Both the position numbers and the translations under genes were made by a program. The notes under the pieces were generated by a model, which worked only from the letters and a program-made list of their open reading frames with translations, made no database searches and was not told the DNA's origin. A stretch of DNA of 64,000 bases, from positions 41,782,546 to 41,846,545 of the forward strand of contig NC_044559.1 of assembly GCF_007565055.1 (NCBI RefSeq). The letters run 5' to 3'. The stretch comes from Rhinopithecus roxellana (taxonomy: Eukaryota > Chordata > Mammalia > Primates > Cercopithecidae). Positions 31,031-43,907 of the stretch are shown in pieces. How positions within the stretch are numbered: the first letter of the stretch is position 1; every line of letters begins with the position of its first letter.

Positions 31031-32985
31031 TGGCTCAGTGAACACAGCAAATGGGTGATTTGTCACCATCATCTTGCTCGGATGTATTTTTCTATACTTT
31101 CCCCTGTCCATTGCCAAGAGACAATAATGCATCTTTCAAAGGTCTGGACCACAGGTATCTTCAGAAGTGTCTGCCCTGCGCAGCCTGTGGACAATTATTC
31201 AAGTCATTGGAGGTAGCTGGCCCAGTCAGGAAGGCCGTCTTCCTCACAACCAAGGCTTGGGCTTGACACCTTGTACATCCGGCATAAAGAAACTGTTTGC
31301 TTCAGGCCCCAAGGCAGACACAAAACAAGCATTACCCACAAAGGGCGGCTGGGAGGCAGTTTGTCTGTTATCTGTGAGGAGGACAGAAGCTCAAGCTACC
31401 CACAAAACCTGGCTGGCTCATTTTATTAGATACTCCCCACCCCCACCGCCTCCCCCCGACTCCCCACCACTTCCTGACTCTCTCTCTGTCTCTCTCTCTT
31501 ACATTCCTCATCGGAGCCCTGTCTAGGAAAGTCCAGGAGGCATACACATGCCTAGTGGGCCTTGTATTGTGGTGACCATTACAAAGAAATGTTTTAAAGA
31601 CTTTCTTAAGGGAAGTAAAGGATTTTGCAGTATCCCATTTGCAGGGAAAGGCCTGTTCTGTGCTGGCACCTGCTCCTATGTTTCTTCTAGGCGCCTTTGA
31701 AGGGGTCTCTAGAGCCCGTGAAGAAGGCACATCCGATGTGTGGGAGGAATCAGTGCAAGAGGGTGCAGAGGTCCGGGAGGAGCCTCCAGAGGGAAAAGCA
31801 GCCGCAGCAGGAGTGGGAGGGTCTCCGGCAATGTTTGTAACACCTCCTTTGGATGTTGATTCTGCCTAAGGTGCATGATGTTCTGCAGTGGAAATGGATT
31901 GGCTCCCAGCTTTGCTCAGACCTTCAGACATTATTCTCTCAGACAGATCAGAAGCTACAGTCAAGTCAGAATGGGAGGGAATGTGTCTGGGTGCCAGGTC
32001 CAGCCATTAGGGCCCTTCTCGGCATGACTCCATGCTTTCTTCTGGCCTTAACTCCAATGCTCCTTTATACATTGCCTTAAACTACAGTAAAACTCAGGAG
32101 CTAAGCACAACCTTACTTTTCAACTTCCATTTTGAGTAGGGTAGAGAGAGACCTTCACTTGTTGCCTTGGCCTGGAATACCCTCTCCCTCTTCCCCACCC
32201 ACCTATCAAAATATTTTCTTTCCACCATTACAAACTTTAGTAAATAGCCTGGGTTTTCCCAGACTAGTCTAACCTGCGTACAGATAAGGGTTGGTTTTCC
32301 TCATCATTTCTTTCCTTTGGGAAAGGCTTAACACAGAATATTAAATTCTGTTCTGCTCACATTTTACATGCAGTGGTGTGTCCATCCTTGTCATTTTTAC
32401 CCTCTCAATACAAACCTTATGTACTTAGAGGCTGAATTAATAGCAAGCTACATCTAAAAATAAGAGAAATTAAAGCTCAATATTAGAAGACTTTAGGAAT
32501 AAGATAACCCTTTTAATAGCATATTGCTGAGCTTTTACTAAACACCTATTACTGTGTTATTATTATTTGTGTTATTATTTTTCTAGGTAGGATTAATAAA
32601 AATGCTGATATCTGTCCTGACAAGAGCAGAGGGAAGAGTGTATGCTTGAACCATCTTTATGTTAAGAGCACAATAAAATTCATGGCTTATAGTTTCCAAA
32701 ATATTGCCATGCTCATTCTATGAACTGATTCCATAAGCAAGTCTGTTGCTACCCATTTCCTTATACCTCTTGCTCCACCCCTGGCTCTTTCCTTCCTTTC
32801 CTAGGCTACGCCCATTTCTCTCCAACTGTTCTTACAGTTGTGACCTCCTCCCCCAACTCCATCCATTTTCTCATTGCAGCCGGAGTGACTTTCCAACATG
32901 CAATAACTCTGTCTTCTGTATGGCCAGCCTCGTGTTAATAAGACTCTCTACTGCAATACAGTGAATCAGTTTCATCTGTGCAGCA
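31031..32985. other. Low-repeat stretch, GC-richer from 31.05 to 31.9 kb
   Basis: No repeat family is recognised. There is a C/CT-rich tract at 31436-31500. Overlapping frames (plus 31167-31526, minus 31368-31730, plus 31639-31869) are low-complexity or GC-driven and show no domain. This is one of the few places where an unrecognised exon or regulatory element could sit. Confidence 0.35.
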
Positions 32986-33094
32986 GGCAGGAAGAACCCA
33001 CTGGGCAATTACAGGGCCAGGTACATAGTTGGTGCTTAATATATACTTATTGAACAAAAAGGTGCATGACTTAATATATAAATATGTGAAATAT

Positions 33095-33414
33095 AGCTTC
33101 CTGGCTGGGCATGGTGGCTCACGCCTGTAATCCCAGCACTTTGGGAGGCCGAGGTGGGCAGATCACCTGAGGTCAGGAGTTTGAGACCAGCCTGGCTAAC
33201 ATAGTGAAACCCCATCTCTACTAAAAATACAAAAATTAGCCAGGCATGGTGGTGGGTGCCTGTAATCCCACTACTCGGGAGGCTGAGGCAGGAGAATTGC
33301 TTGAACCCAGGAAAGGGAGGTTGCAGTGAACTAAGATCACGCCACTACACTCCAGCTTGGGCAGCAGAACGAGACTCTGTCTCAAAAAAAAAAAAAAAAA
33401 AAAAAAAGCTTCCT
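33095..33414 (+). mobile_element. AluS with 8-bp target duplication
   Basis: Alu body 33103-33406 from 'ggctgggcatggtggctcac' to an A-run of 23. The target duplication agcttcct lies at 33095-33102 and 33407-33414. One base is missing in 'cccactactcggg'. Confidence 0.93.
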
Positions 33415-33652
33415 GAGGTGAGCAAAGCAAATGCTATGATTTTTAGTCTACTAACCCACAACCAGCAGGCCAGGGGTTTTGCTGAATGTCACGCAACTTC
33501 TATGAACAGGAGAAGCTTTAGAACACAAGATTTAAACCTCTTAGATTGGTGAGTTTCCTTCCACATCTTCTTAGATCAGAGCAACATTTACTTCCACTTT
33601 TCTACCTTGGCTGTATGTTTCTCCCAAAGTAAAAGAAGGACACTGGAAATAA

Positions 33653-33900
33653 TTCTACCCTCTCCTGTGAAGACAGCATCAAAGTTGTCAGGAGACCAAA
33701 TTCATGTAATATGTGATCAGTCAATGAGTTATCTCTACTGTTTAGGAACAGCATCAACAATGGCGCACTCATTCCAATGCATCATTTTTGTGTGTCTGCA
33801 ATGCATTGTACCAAGTCTGTGCTTTAAAATCGTGTTTTTAAAAGTTGTCACTCTTTTATTTTAAAGTTGTCATTCTTGTCTCCTTGTAAGACTTTTGCAA
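33653..33900 (+). repeat. Inverted repeat C, left arm
   Basis: Matches the reverse complement of 34203-34430 with about 15 differences over about 200 positions (roughly 92%). Landmarks are 'ttctaccctctcctgtg', 'caggagaccaaattcatg', 'tccaatgcatcatttttgtg' and 'tgtaccaagtctgtgct'. This arm has about 24 extra bases near 33847-33875, a local tandem copy of 'aaagttgtca'. Confidence 0.9.
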
Positions 33901-34202
33901 GTGTCATTTCTTCTGCTTAAAATTCAGCCTCCCTATTGTATATTTTGGCTTTTGAGTATTTTTACATCTTACCACATCAGTGTCAATGCCTTAACAAAGC
34001 ACATCAGCCAGAAGGTGAGTATTTGAGCATCTATTCAGAGTCAATGCCATGCCCACTGTTGTAAAGAACGTGAGAGATACCGAGATAGCTTTACCATCAA
34101 ATACTGGACCACCCAGGAGTGGAAGCTAACTAATTTCTAAGTAATTGCTCAACCAGAGATCTATAAGAAAAAGAAAAAAAAAATGACCAATTGTTGAACA
34201 TA

Positions 34203-34430
34203 TTTACAAAGGTCTTACAAGTGAGACACAAAAGACAACTTTTAAAAACACGATTTTTAAGCACAGACTTGGTACACTGCATTGCAGACACACAAAAATG
34301 ATGCATTGGAATGAGTGCATCATTGTTGACGCTCTTCCTAAGCAGTAGAGGTAACTCACTGACCAATCCCATGTTACATGAATTTGGTCTCCTGACAATT
34401 TTGATGCTGTCTCCACAGGAGAGGGTAGAA
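34203..34430 (-). repeat. Inverted repeat C, right arm
   Basis: Reverse-complement copy of 33653-33900; the spacer is about 300 bp. Because of the mirror, the plus frame at 33607 and the minus frame at 34204 translate to similar peptides (ASKLSGDQIHV.. and SFQCIIFVCLQC), which might be mistaken for a conserved protein. Both frames lack domains. Confidence 0.9.
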
Positions 34431-34456
34431 CGACCAGTTAGAATTCCCTTCCATCA

Positions 34457-34750
34457 GCTGGACATGGTGGCTCACGCCTGTAATCCCAGTACTTTGGGAG
34501 GCTGAGGCAGGCAGACCACTTGAGGTCAGGAGTTCAAGACCAGCCTGGCCAACATGGTGAAACCCTGTCTCTACTAAAAATATAAAAATTACCCAGGCAT
34601 GGTGGCGTATGCTTGTAATCCCAGCTACTCAGGAGGCTCACTTGAACCTAGATGTGGAGGCTGCAGTGAGCCAAGATCGTGCCACTGCACTCCAGCCTGG
34701 CTGACAGAGTGAGACTTCTCCGTCTCAAAAAAAAAAAAAAAAAAAAAAGA
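34457..34750 (+). mobile_element. AluS with small deletion
   Basis: 'ggacatggtggctcacgcct' to 'ctccgtctc' plus an A-run. A deletion follows 'actcaggaggct', before 'cacttgaacc'. It abuts the outer side of inverted repeat C. Confidence 0.9.
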
Positions 34751-34924
34751 TTTTGCTTCCACCACTACTACCACTATAGACTTGATGTGATGAGGGCCCT
34801 TCCCCATGATAAGAGGAGGACTCAGGTCTATAAGAGAAATGGATTTCACAGGAGGCACAGCAGGACTTGGCAATGAGTTGCAGGTGCAGAGCTGAAAGAC
34901 AGGGACGGTCTGTGTTGTCTGTCA

Positions 34925-35035
34925 GGCTGCAAGCTCCATGAGGGCAGGAACTGAGTCATTTCTACTGACCATTGCATTCCCAGTACCTGGCCCAGGCCCA
35001 CTGCATAAGGGGCATTCAATATATATTTTCCAATG
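34925..35035 (+). repeat. L2 LINE 3' end
   Basis: 'aagctccatgagggcaggaa', 'cattgcattcccagtacctg' and 'ggcattcaatatatatt' match the L2 3' end. Confidence 0.7.
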
Positions 35036-35299
35036 AAGAAGTGATTAAGTGGAGATTAGGGATGAGAGGGGTCCCAGAGAGCTCTTATGTTCTAAATATG
35101 TGTAATGGGAAAAATGGTGGTGCTATTTACTGGGAAGTAGAATCCGGAACTGGAATTGAAATGAAGCTGACTTTGGAGGAGAAATGACAAGGTGCACATT
35201 AGACTCAATCTGGTGATGTCAGGTTATCTGCGTAACCGGGACTTCCAGTCTCCAAACAAGGTAGACAAGAGGCAGGTAGCAAGTAAAAGAATAGCATAG

Positions 35300-35460
35300 T
35301 CAGAGTAACACTTGAATGAAAGTCAGGAAACCCAATTTCATCTCTGTCTTAGTCACCAATTTACTTCCCTTTTCCGGATGTTTGCTTATCTATACAATAA
35401 TGAGGTTGTATCAAACAGGTGCTAAGGACCACTTTAGGACTAGAATTCTAGATTGTAGAG
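35300..35460 (+). repeat. MIR-like SINE
   Basis: 'gaatgaaagtcaggaaaccc', 'gtcttagtcaccaatttact', 'gcttatctatacaataatga' and 'aggttgtatcaaacagg' follow a diverged sense MIR. Confidence 0.5.
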
Positions 35461-35649
35461 GATTCTATGCTAGGCAGGCTATGGTGAGTGATGCTCAAGA
35501 TGACCCTTCAGAAGTAGGTGATGGATGAGTTAGACAGGTGAGTGTAATGGTGACCAATAGCAAGCTCAAACCCACGCACGGTGGGACCATGAACAGTTCC
35601 CTCCCCTGGCGGTTTCTTCTAGGCAGAGCATCATGGAAGCCCTGAAGGC

Positions 35650-35780
35650 CACAGATCATCTAGGCCAGGATTTTTCCACAAAGTATGTTCTAGAGGTGAG
35701 GTGTTAATGGATGTTTATACATACTTAAATGACGTTCTATGCTCAAATAAATTGAAAAATACTATGTTAAAAGGCATTTT
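35650..35780. mobile_element. Possible hAT MITE fragment
   Basis: 'ccacaaagtatgttctagag' and 'atgctcaaataaattgaaaa' resemble Charlie-group MITEs with 'ggtcaaataagtttgggaaa'. Weak. Confidence 0.3.
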
Positions 35781-36868
35781 TCTTCTGGACTTTTAAAATA
35801 GCCCTTAATATGCTCATTTTCTCTCTAGGATGCTAATATACTGAATACACTTCCTTTAAAAAAAAAATGAAAGATGTTGTAATCAGGCAAATCTCAGCAT
35901 GCAGGATGGGGCAGCTGACTCCCCACAGCCTTGCTGAGAGCCCTTGATGACACTTGTCAGTGCAGTGAGATGGCTCCTGGTGGAGCCACTGAGGATGAAG
36001 ATCAGGAGAGAAAACCACATACTGTCTCCTGGACACCAAGCGCCTCTCAAAGGCTAAAGGAAGCTTCCGTCGTTCTGGTGTGCATATCTGCCCCTGTATC
36101 CCAAGAAGAGATCGGAGCATGTGGGTGTTCCAGCTTCCAAACATACTGGGCTCCCACTGGTGAGATGGTATTAGCTACTTACTTATATTCACCTCCACAC
36201 CCATGTCCTCTGCCCTACCAAACTGCCCCTTTGCTCATTTCTCGTTCTGTGGGCACTTACATTTTTGTAGCATAAAGTAATGAGGACTCTGAGGACTTCC
36301 ACTTCCCAGAGCCAGGATTAATTTAAGTTTTGTCACCAGGCAGCAAAATTCCAAAGATTACTGTGCACTTGCATTCAGCTGGAGGCACGCTCAGAAAGTG
36401 TTCTTTTGTGCCTTTAGCACGTGTGGCAGGGGCGCTGGTTGGGGCTGGACATTTACTTGCTGTTTGATTGCTGACTGTGTCACTGTTTCCTGATGATTTT
36501 TGGCATGGGATAAATGCTGTTAGTCAGAAGCAAAACTTCCTCCGTGAGAGCTACTTGTTAAATCCAATCAACAAGCATTGGTCAGGCACTTATTGAAGTG
36601 GATCCCTGCTAATCTGACCCTCTCCCACTGTATGCAATTCCAATAGCTACTTATCATCATTCCCATAGAACTCTGAGAGGGCGGAAAGCCTATGGATACA
36701 AGATTTTCTCTCTGAAAGTGCAAATTGCATTTTTAGAGAGAGACAAGCAGCTGTGACATCCTGGGTGGGACACAGAGGGTGGGTGGAGGACTGTGGGAGG
36801 AAATGATATGCATGCCCTGTAATGGTGTCTGATGTTGCTCCCGAATAGTGAGAGGATTTGTATTAGAC
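35781..36868. other. No recognised repeat or gene
   Basis: Overlapping frames at 35833-36144 (minus) and 35931-36275 (plus, 114 codons) have no recognised domain. The rest is unique-looking. Confidence 0.4.
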
Positions 36869-36964
36869 ATGGCTCCCACTCATCAACTGTGGTCTCACTG
36901 AGGGGATAGCATTGTTTGGTTCATCTGTGTCCCCTGGCCCCACCACATAGTAGGAGGTCAATAA
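36869..36964 (+). repeat. L2 LINE 3' end
   Basis: 'ctcactgaggggatagcatt', 'catctgtgtcccctggcccc' and 'catagtaggaggtcaataa' match the L2 3'-end layout. Confidence 0.6.
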
Positions 36965-37288
36965 TTTTTTTTGAGACAGAGTCTCAAAAGACAGAGTCTC
37001 AAGACAGCTTGCTCTGTCACCCAGGCTGGAATGCAGTGGCGTGATCTCGGCTCACGGCAAGCTCCACCTCGCATGTTCATGCCATTCTCCTGCCTCAACC
37101 TCACGAGTAGCTGAGACTACAAGTGCCAGCCACCACGCCATGCTACTTTTTTTTTTTTTTTTGTATTTTTAGTAGAAATGGGGTTTCACCATGTTAACCA
37201 GGATGGTCTTGATCTCCTGACCTCGTGATCTGACAGCCTCAGCCTCCCAAAGTGCTGGGATTACAGGTGTGAGCCACCATGCCCGGCC
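36965..37288 (-). mobile_element. AluY-like, antisense, with duplicated end
   Basis: A full-length antisense Alu ('gagacagagtctc' to 'ccaccatgcccggcc'). The right-end block 'agacagagtctcaa' is present twice (about 36975-37007), and the central T-run at 37146 is expanded. It abuts the 3' break of the L1M at 37289. Confidence 0.92.
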
Positions 37289-37515
37289 TGAATTTATAAT
37301 GAAACCAGCAATGTATAAATGTCTCCTTTTCTTCACATTCTCCACACTTGTTATCTTTCATCTTTTTGATAATAGCCAGTCTAACAGATGTTATGTAAAA
37401 TATTGTTATGGTTTGAATTTGCAATTCTCTGATGATAAATGATGTTGAGCATTTTTTTTTTGGTGTATCTGTTGTCCATTCTTTTGAGAAATGTCTACTC
37501 AAGTCCTTTGCTCAT

Positions 37516-37885
37516 TAAAAAAAAATTTAGATTTGAGGCTACATGTATACAGGTTTGTTACATGAATTTATTGCATAATGCTGGAGTTTGGGAGTTAGTG
37601 AATGCAGAGCCTAACAGGTAGTTTTCCAACTCTTTCCCCATCCTTTTGGAGTCCCCAGTGTTTATTGTTTCCATTTTTATGTCCATGTGTACCCATTGTT
37701 TAGCTCCCACTTGTAAGTAAGAACATGTGGTATTTGATTTTCTGTTTCTGCATTAATTCACTTGAAACGATGGCCACCAGCTACATCCATGGTGCTGCAA
37801 AGAACATGATTTTATTCTTTATATGGCTATAAGGTATTCCGTGGTGTATATGTACCACATTTTCTTTATCTAAGCTACTGTTGAT
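37516..37885 (-). mobile_element. L1 3' end (L1PB/L1MA grade) nested in the L1M
   Basis: Plus strand: 'ggctacatgtatacaggttt', 'cctaacaggtagttttccaa', 'ggagtccccagtgtttattg', 'tagctcccacttgtaagtaa', 'gtatatgtaccacattttc'. This is an L1 3' UTR and ORF2 end, antisense. The surrounding L1M resumes at about 37890. No target duplication could be recognised. Confidence 0.75.
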
Positions 37886-39458
37886 GGGCATCTAGTTTTG
37901 TTTTCTTATTATTGAGTAGTTTAAGTTCCTTGTACATTTCAGGTATTAGCTTCTTGTCCAGAGAATAATTTGCAAATACTTTCTCCCATTCTGTGGCTTG
38001 TCTCTTCACTCTGTTGATTGTATCCTTTTCTGTGCAGAATCTTTTTAGTTTGTTGAATCCCCATTTGTCTATTTTTGGTTTTGGTGCCTGTGCTTTCGAG
38101 ATCTTATCCAAAAGTCTTTGCCCAGACCTATGTCATGGAGATTTTCCCCTGTGTTTTCTTCTAGAAGTTTCATAGTTAGGGTCTTACATTTAACTCTTTA
38201 ATTCATTTTGAGTTGAATTTTTAATATAGTAAAATATTAGGGTCTGATTTCATTCTTCTGCATGTGGATATCTAATATTTCCATTACAATTTATCAAAAC
38301 CTTTCCTCTCTCCATTGTGTGTTCTTGCACCTTTGTCAAAAATCAGTTGGCTGTAGATGCATGAGTTTATTTCTGGGTCTTCTATTTAAGTCCATTGGTC
38401 TATTTGTCTGTTTAAATGCCACTACCATGCTGTTTGGATTACTATAGCTTTGTAGTATATTTTGAAGTCAGGTAGTTTGATGCCTACAGTTTTGTTCTTT
38501 CAAAAATTCTTTGACTATTTAGGACCTTTTGAGGTTCCACACAAAGTTTTGGATTATTTTTTCTATTTCTGTGTAGAAAGCTATTGGTATTTTAATAGGA
38601 ATTGCATTGAAACTGGAGGTTTTGGGGAGTACCATGGATATTTTAACAATATTGACTTATCTAATCTGTAAACTTAACACATCTTTCCATTTATTTGTCT
38701 TCTTCACTTTCTTTCTTCAATGTTTAATAGTTTTCAGTGTAGAGCTCTTTAACCTTGTTGGATAAACTTATTCCTAAGTATTTTTTGGTAGCTATTATAA
38801 ATAAAATTCCTTTCTTGATTTCTTTTTTAGATTATATGCTATTAGTGTATAGAAATGCTACTGAATTTGTATGTTAATTTTGTATTCTGTAACTTTACTA
38901 AATTTGTTCATTAGTGCTAGTAGGTTTTCAGTGGAGTCTTTAGGGTTTTCTATGTATAAGATTATGTCATCTGCAAACATGGAAAATTAACTTCATCCTT
39001 TACAATCTCTCATGCCTTTCCATCTCTCATGCCTAAGAGAAAGAAATAAAAGGCATTTCTCTTGCTCTGGCTAAGACTTCCAGTACTATGTTAAATAGAA
39101 GTGATAAAAATGGACATTCTTGTTTTGTTCTAGATCTTAGAGGAAAAACTTCTAGCTTGTCTCCATTCAGTATGATATTGGCTGTGGGGTTGCCATTTAT
39201 GATCTTTGTTGTATTGAGGTACATTCTTTCTGTATCTAATTTGATTAGAGTTTTTATCATGAAGGATGTTGAGTTTTGCCAAATGCTGTTTTTGCATCTA
39301 TTGAAATAATCATATGGTTTTTGTTTTCATTCTCTTAATGTGGTGTATCATATTTATTGATTTGCATATGTTGAAATATCTTTGCATCCATTGGATGAAT
39401 CCTATTTGGTAATGGGAAATGATCTTTTTAATGTGCTTTGGGATTTGGTTTGCTTGTA

Positions 39459-39794
39459 GAGTCATGCATTGCATAACAATGTTCCAGTCCATGATAGACT
39501 ACAAATATGACAGTGGTCCCATAAGATTATAATGCCATATTTTTACTGTACCTTTTTATGTTTAGATACACAAATATATACCATTGTGTTACAGTTACCT
39601 ACAGTGTTTATTACAGTAACGTTCTGTGCATATTTGTCACCTAGATGCAATAGACTATATTGTGTAACCTACATATGTAGTGAGTTATACCATCTAGGTG
39701 TGTTTAAGTACACTCTATGATGTTTGCATGACAATGAAATCATCGAACTACATATTTCTCAGAATGTGTCCTTTTTGTTAAGGGATGCATACTG
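39459..39794. mobile_element. MER2 (TcMar-Tigger) nested in the L1M
   Basis: A 336-bp insert that begins 'gagtcatgcattgcataaca' and ends 'gggatgcatactg' (degraded inverted ends), flanked by TA at 39457-39458 and 39795-39796. The interior 'cataagattataatgccata' and 'caatagactatattgtgtaa' is MER2-like. It sits between two halves of L1M ORF2 that rejoin cleanly. Confidence 0.88.
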
Positions 39795-41096
39795 TATTTT
39801 GTTGAAAATGTTTGCATCTATCTTCATCAGGGATATTGGCCAATAGTTTTCTTATATTATTGTGTCCTTGTTAGGTTTTAGTATCGAGGTAATGCTGGCC
39901 TCATAGAATGAGTTTGAAAATATTAATTCATTTTAATCTTTTGAAATAGTGTAATAAGAATTGTATTAGTTTTACTTGAAATGTTTTGTAGACTTCAGCA
40001 GTGAATTCTGGCTTCTATCAGGTTTTGGGCCTTTCTTTGATGGAAGACTTTTTATCACTGATTTAGTCTCATTATGCATTGTTAGCCTATTCACACGTTC
40101 TATTTCTTTATGATTCAATCATGGGGGGTTGAATGGGTCCAAAAGTTTATCCACTCCTAGGTTATCCAATCTGTTGGTATTTAATTGTTCATAATAGTCT
40201 CTTATTATCCTTTGAATTGCTATGGTATTAGTTGTAATGTTTCCTTTTTATCTCTGATTTTATTTATTAGAGCCTTCTCTCTTTTTTCTTAGTTATTTAG
40301 ACTAAGGTTTGCCAATTTTGTATTTGCAAATAACAAATTCTCCATTTCATTGATCTTTTGGATAGTTTTTCATCTGTTTTATTTATATCTGCTCATATCT
40401 TCATTTTTTCACTTTTTCTCTTAATTTTGGGTTTAGTTTTTTCTAGCTTTTTGGAGTACAACGTTAGGTTGTTTATTTGAAATCTCTTTTCTTTATTGAT
40501 ATCAGCATTTATTGCTATAAGCTTCCCTCCTAGAATTGCTTTTACTGTATCTTACAGGTTTTGGTATGTTGTGTTTCCATTTTCATTTGTTTGAAGACAT
40601 TTTTAAATTTCCCTTTTAATTTCTTCATTGTCCCATTGGTTGCTCAAGAGCATATTATCTAATTTCCCTGTATTTGTAAAACTTCTGAAGTTCTCGCCTG
40701 TTATTAATTTCTAGTTTTATACTATTGTGGACAGAAACAAATAAATTATTATTTATTTATTTTTTCAATCAATTTTTCAATATTTTATTTATTATTTCAA
40801 TCTTCTTAAATTTGTTAAGACTTGTTTTGTGGCCTAACCTATAATCTATCCTGGATAATGTTCCATGTGCAGTTGGGAAAAATGTATATTCTGCAGCTGT
40901 TGGATAGAATGTTCTATAAATATCTGTTAAGTCCTTTGGGTCTAGAGTGCAGTTTAAATACAATGGTTTTTTTTTGTTAATTTTCTATCTGGATGATCAA
41001 TCCATTGCTGCAAGTGAGATGGTGATGTCTACTGCTATTGCTGTATTTCAATCAGCCTGTGCCTTCAAATCTGTTAGTATTTGCTTTATATATATA

Positions 41097-41288
41097 GACT
41101 GTTCCTGATCTATGATGATTTGACTTAACAATTTTTTGACATTATGATGGTGTGAAAGTGATTCACATTCAGTACACTCCTTGTCTAATGATGGAAAATA
41201 TTGTAAGTAAAAAACACACTTTCAACTTACAGTATTTCCAGTGTATGATGGTTTTATTGTAACTCCATTGCAAGTTGAGAAGCATTTG
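41097..41288. mobile_element. Tigger-type MITE nested in the L1M
   Basis: A 192-bp insert from 'gactgttcctgatctatgat' to 'aagttgagaagcatttg', with 'ttttgacattatgatggtgt' and 'cattcagtacactcc' inside, flanked by TA at 41095-41096 and 41289-41290. It matches a short Tigger family (MER6/MER44 kind). Confidence 0.8.
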
Positions 41289-42477
41289 TATTTAGGTCCT
41301 CTGATGTTGGATAGACATATATTTACAATTAGTATATTCTCTTGCTGAATTGACCCCTTTTATTACTATGCAATGAGCTTCTTTGTCTCTTTTTACAGCT
41401 TTCAATTTGAATTCTATTTTATGTAATTTAAATATAGCTACTTCTGCTCTTTTTTGATTTTCATTTGCATGGAATATCTTTTTTCCATCTCTTTACTTTC
41501 AGTCTGTGTGTTCTGACAGGTGAAGTAAGTCTCTTGTAGGCAGCATGTATTTGGGTCTTGTTTGTTTATCCATTAGCCACTTTATGTCTTTTATTTGGAT
41601 AATTTAATCCATTTATATTCAAAGTAATTATTGATAGGTAAGGACCTACTAGTATCATTTTGTTCATTGCTTTCTAGTTGTCTTGTAGATCTTTTCTTCC
41701 TTTCTTCCTCTCTTACTATCTTCCTTTGTGGTTAAGTGATTTTCTCCAGTATTATGTTTTGATTCCTTACCTTTTACTTTTAGTGTATCTATTATAGGTT
41801 TTTGTTTTGTGATTAAAATGAGGCTTACAAAAACCATCTTATAGATATAACAGGTTATTGTAAGCTGATATGAAATTAACTTTGAGTGCCATAAAAAAGT
41901 CTACATTTAACACCACCCACCACATTTTGATCTTTTACTGCCACAATTTCCATCTCTTTATACTGTATACCACTTAAATCATTTTAGTTTTAAAAATAAT
42001 TTTATCTTTTAACCTTCATACTAAAGGTATAAGTAATTTAAACATCATTGTTACAGCATTAGAGTATTCTAAATTTGACCATGTAATTACAGGTACCAGT
42101 GAGTTTTATACTTTCAAATGTTTTCTGTATTACTCATTAGTATGCTTTTCTTTCAGCTTGAAGAACTCCCTTTAACATTTCTTGCAAGATGCATCTTGTG
42201 ATGAACTCACTCAGATTTTGCTTGTCTGGGAAAAATCTTTCTTTCTCTTTCATTTTTGAAGAACAGCTTTGATGGATATAGTATTCTTGGTTTGAAGTTT
42301 TGCTTTTTTATTTTGTCTTCAGCACTCTGAAAATATTATTCCATTCTCTCCTGGCCTGTAAGGTTTCTGCTAAGAAATTTGCTGATGGTCACGTTGACAC
42401 TCTTTTGTATATGATATGCATCTTCTCTGTTGCTGCTTTCAGAATGTATCAGATTTTTTTTCTTTGACTGCTTTTTC

Positions 42478-42778
42478 CTTTTTTTTGAGACAGGGTCTAG
42501 CTCTGTCACCCACACTGGCATGCAGTGGTGTGATCATGGCTCACTGCAGCCTCAACCTCCTGGGCTCAAGCAATCCTCCCACCTCAGCCTCCCAAATAGC
42601 TGAGACTACAGGTGTGTGCCACCATGCCCAGGTAATATTTTTATTTTTATTTTTTGTAGAGATAGGGTCGCACTATGTTGCTCAGTCTGGTCTTGAATTC
42701 CTGGTTTCAAATATTCCTCCTGCTTTGGCCTCCCAAAGTAATAGGATTATAGTCATAAGCCACAGCATCCAGCCCTGT
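42478..42778 (-). mobile_element. AluJ, antisense, nested in the L1M
   Basis: An old Alu with J-type bases ('ctcaacctcctgggctcaag', 'agactacaggtgtgtgccac', 'ttttttgtagagatagggtc'). The flanking 'tctttga' on both sides (about 42460 and 42778) may be the target duplication. It gives a minimum age for the L1M host. Confidence 0.88.
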
Positions 42779-43907
42779 CTTTGATTTTTTTATTTTTATT
42801 TTTTATTGTATGTGTTGGTACACTTGTCTTTCGGCTGAATTTGGAGACTTCTGCTTCTCATTTCTGGGCATTTGCATCTATCCCTAGATTATGGAAATTT
42901 CCATCCATTATTTCTCTAAATACGCTTTCTGGCAATTTTCCTCTTTCTTCTCCTTCTGAAACTCCTATTACATACAAGTTTGGTCTCTTGATGGTGTCTC
43001 ATAATTTCCATAGACTTTACTCATTCTTTTGTCTGTTTGCTCCTCTGACTGGATAATTTCAAATGTTCTGTTTCCCTGCTCACAAATTCTTTCTTCTGCT
43101 AGATTGAGTCTACTGTAGAAGTTTTCTATTAAATTTTTCAGTTCAGTCATTGTTTTCCTTATCTCTAGGATTTCTACCTGGTTCTTTTTTATTGTTCCTA
43201 TTTCTTTGTGAATCTTCCCACTCTTTTGCATATTATTTTCCAAATCTCACTAACTCTTCTTTCTGTATATTCTTGTAGTTTGCTGAACTTCTTTATTAAT
43301 GTAATTCTGAATTCTTTGTCAGTCATTTCATAGATCTTTATTTGGGGAAGCATACATTATTGCAGCTTTTTAAGTTTCTTTTGGAGGTGGCATGATTCTT
43401 TGATTCTTTGTAATCCTTGTGCCATTGTGCTATTGTCTGTGCATTTGAGGAAACAGGCCTCTCTTCTGACATTTGCCAATGTCCTTTGGCCAGGATAGAG
43501 CTTCCCTACTTAGTCTAGCCTGTGATTATTGGAAGGGCCTGCTGATGATGACCCCAGGCAGGCAGAACTTGTTATGGGTTCTCTAGACGGCTGGGCCACT
43601 GGCTTTGTTCTGATGTCAAATGGGGCTACTGGCTGGGCTCCAATCACCAGTGAGACCACCAGCTGGCTCTACTATCAGGCAGAGCTGCTGGCTGGGTACT
43701 GTGATGGCCTCTGGCCAGGCCTGTCACAAGATGTATTTCCTGGCTGGGCAATTCCAGGATTTGGGATCTTTAGTTGGACAGGGATGCAGGTTGAGCTTCA
43801 AGTTTAGAAAGAGTCACTTCTCTGGATAGGCAGAACCTGGGGTTATGTTTCTTAGACATAAGCAGTTGAGGATTGTGTCCTTGTCTATGTGGAGCTGTGG
43901 GGTGGAC

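Noticed and set aside
31031..31900. GC-richer block considered as a CpG island or first exon
   Set aside because: CpG density is low by eye, no conserved splice or coding pattern was seen, and the C/CT-rich tract explains part of the composition.
33607..34416. Similar predicted peptides on opposite strands (plus 33607-33864, minus 34204-34416), looking like a conserved small gene family
   Set aside because: They are mirror translations of the two arms of inverted repeat C. No domain, no start or splice context.
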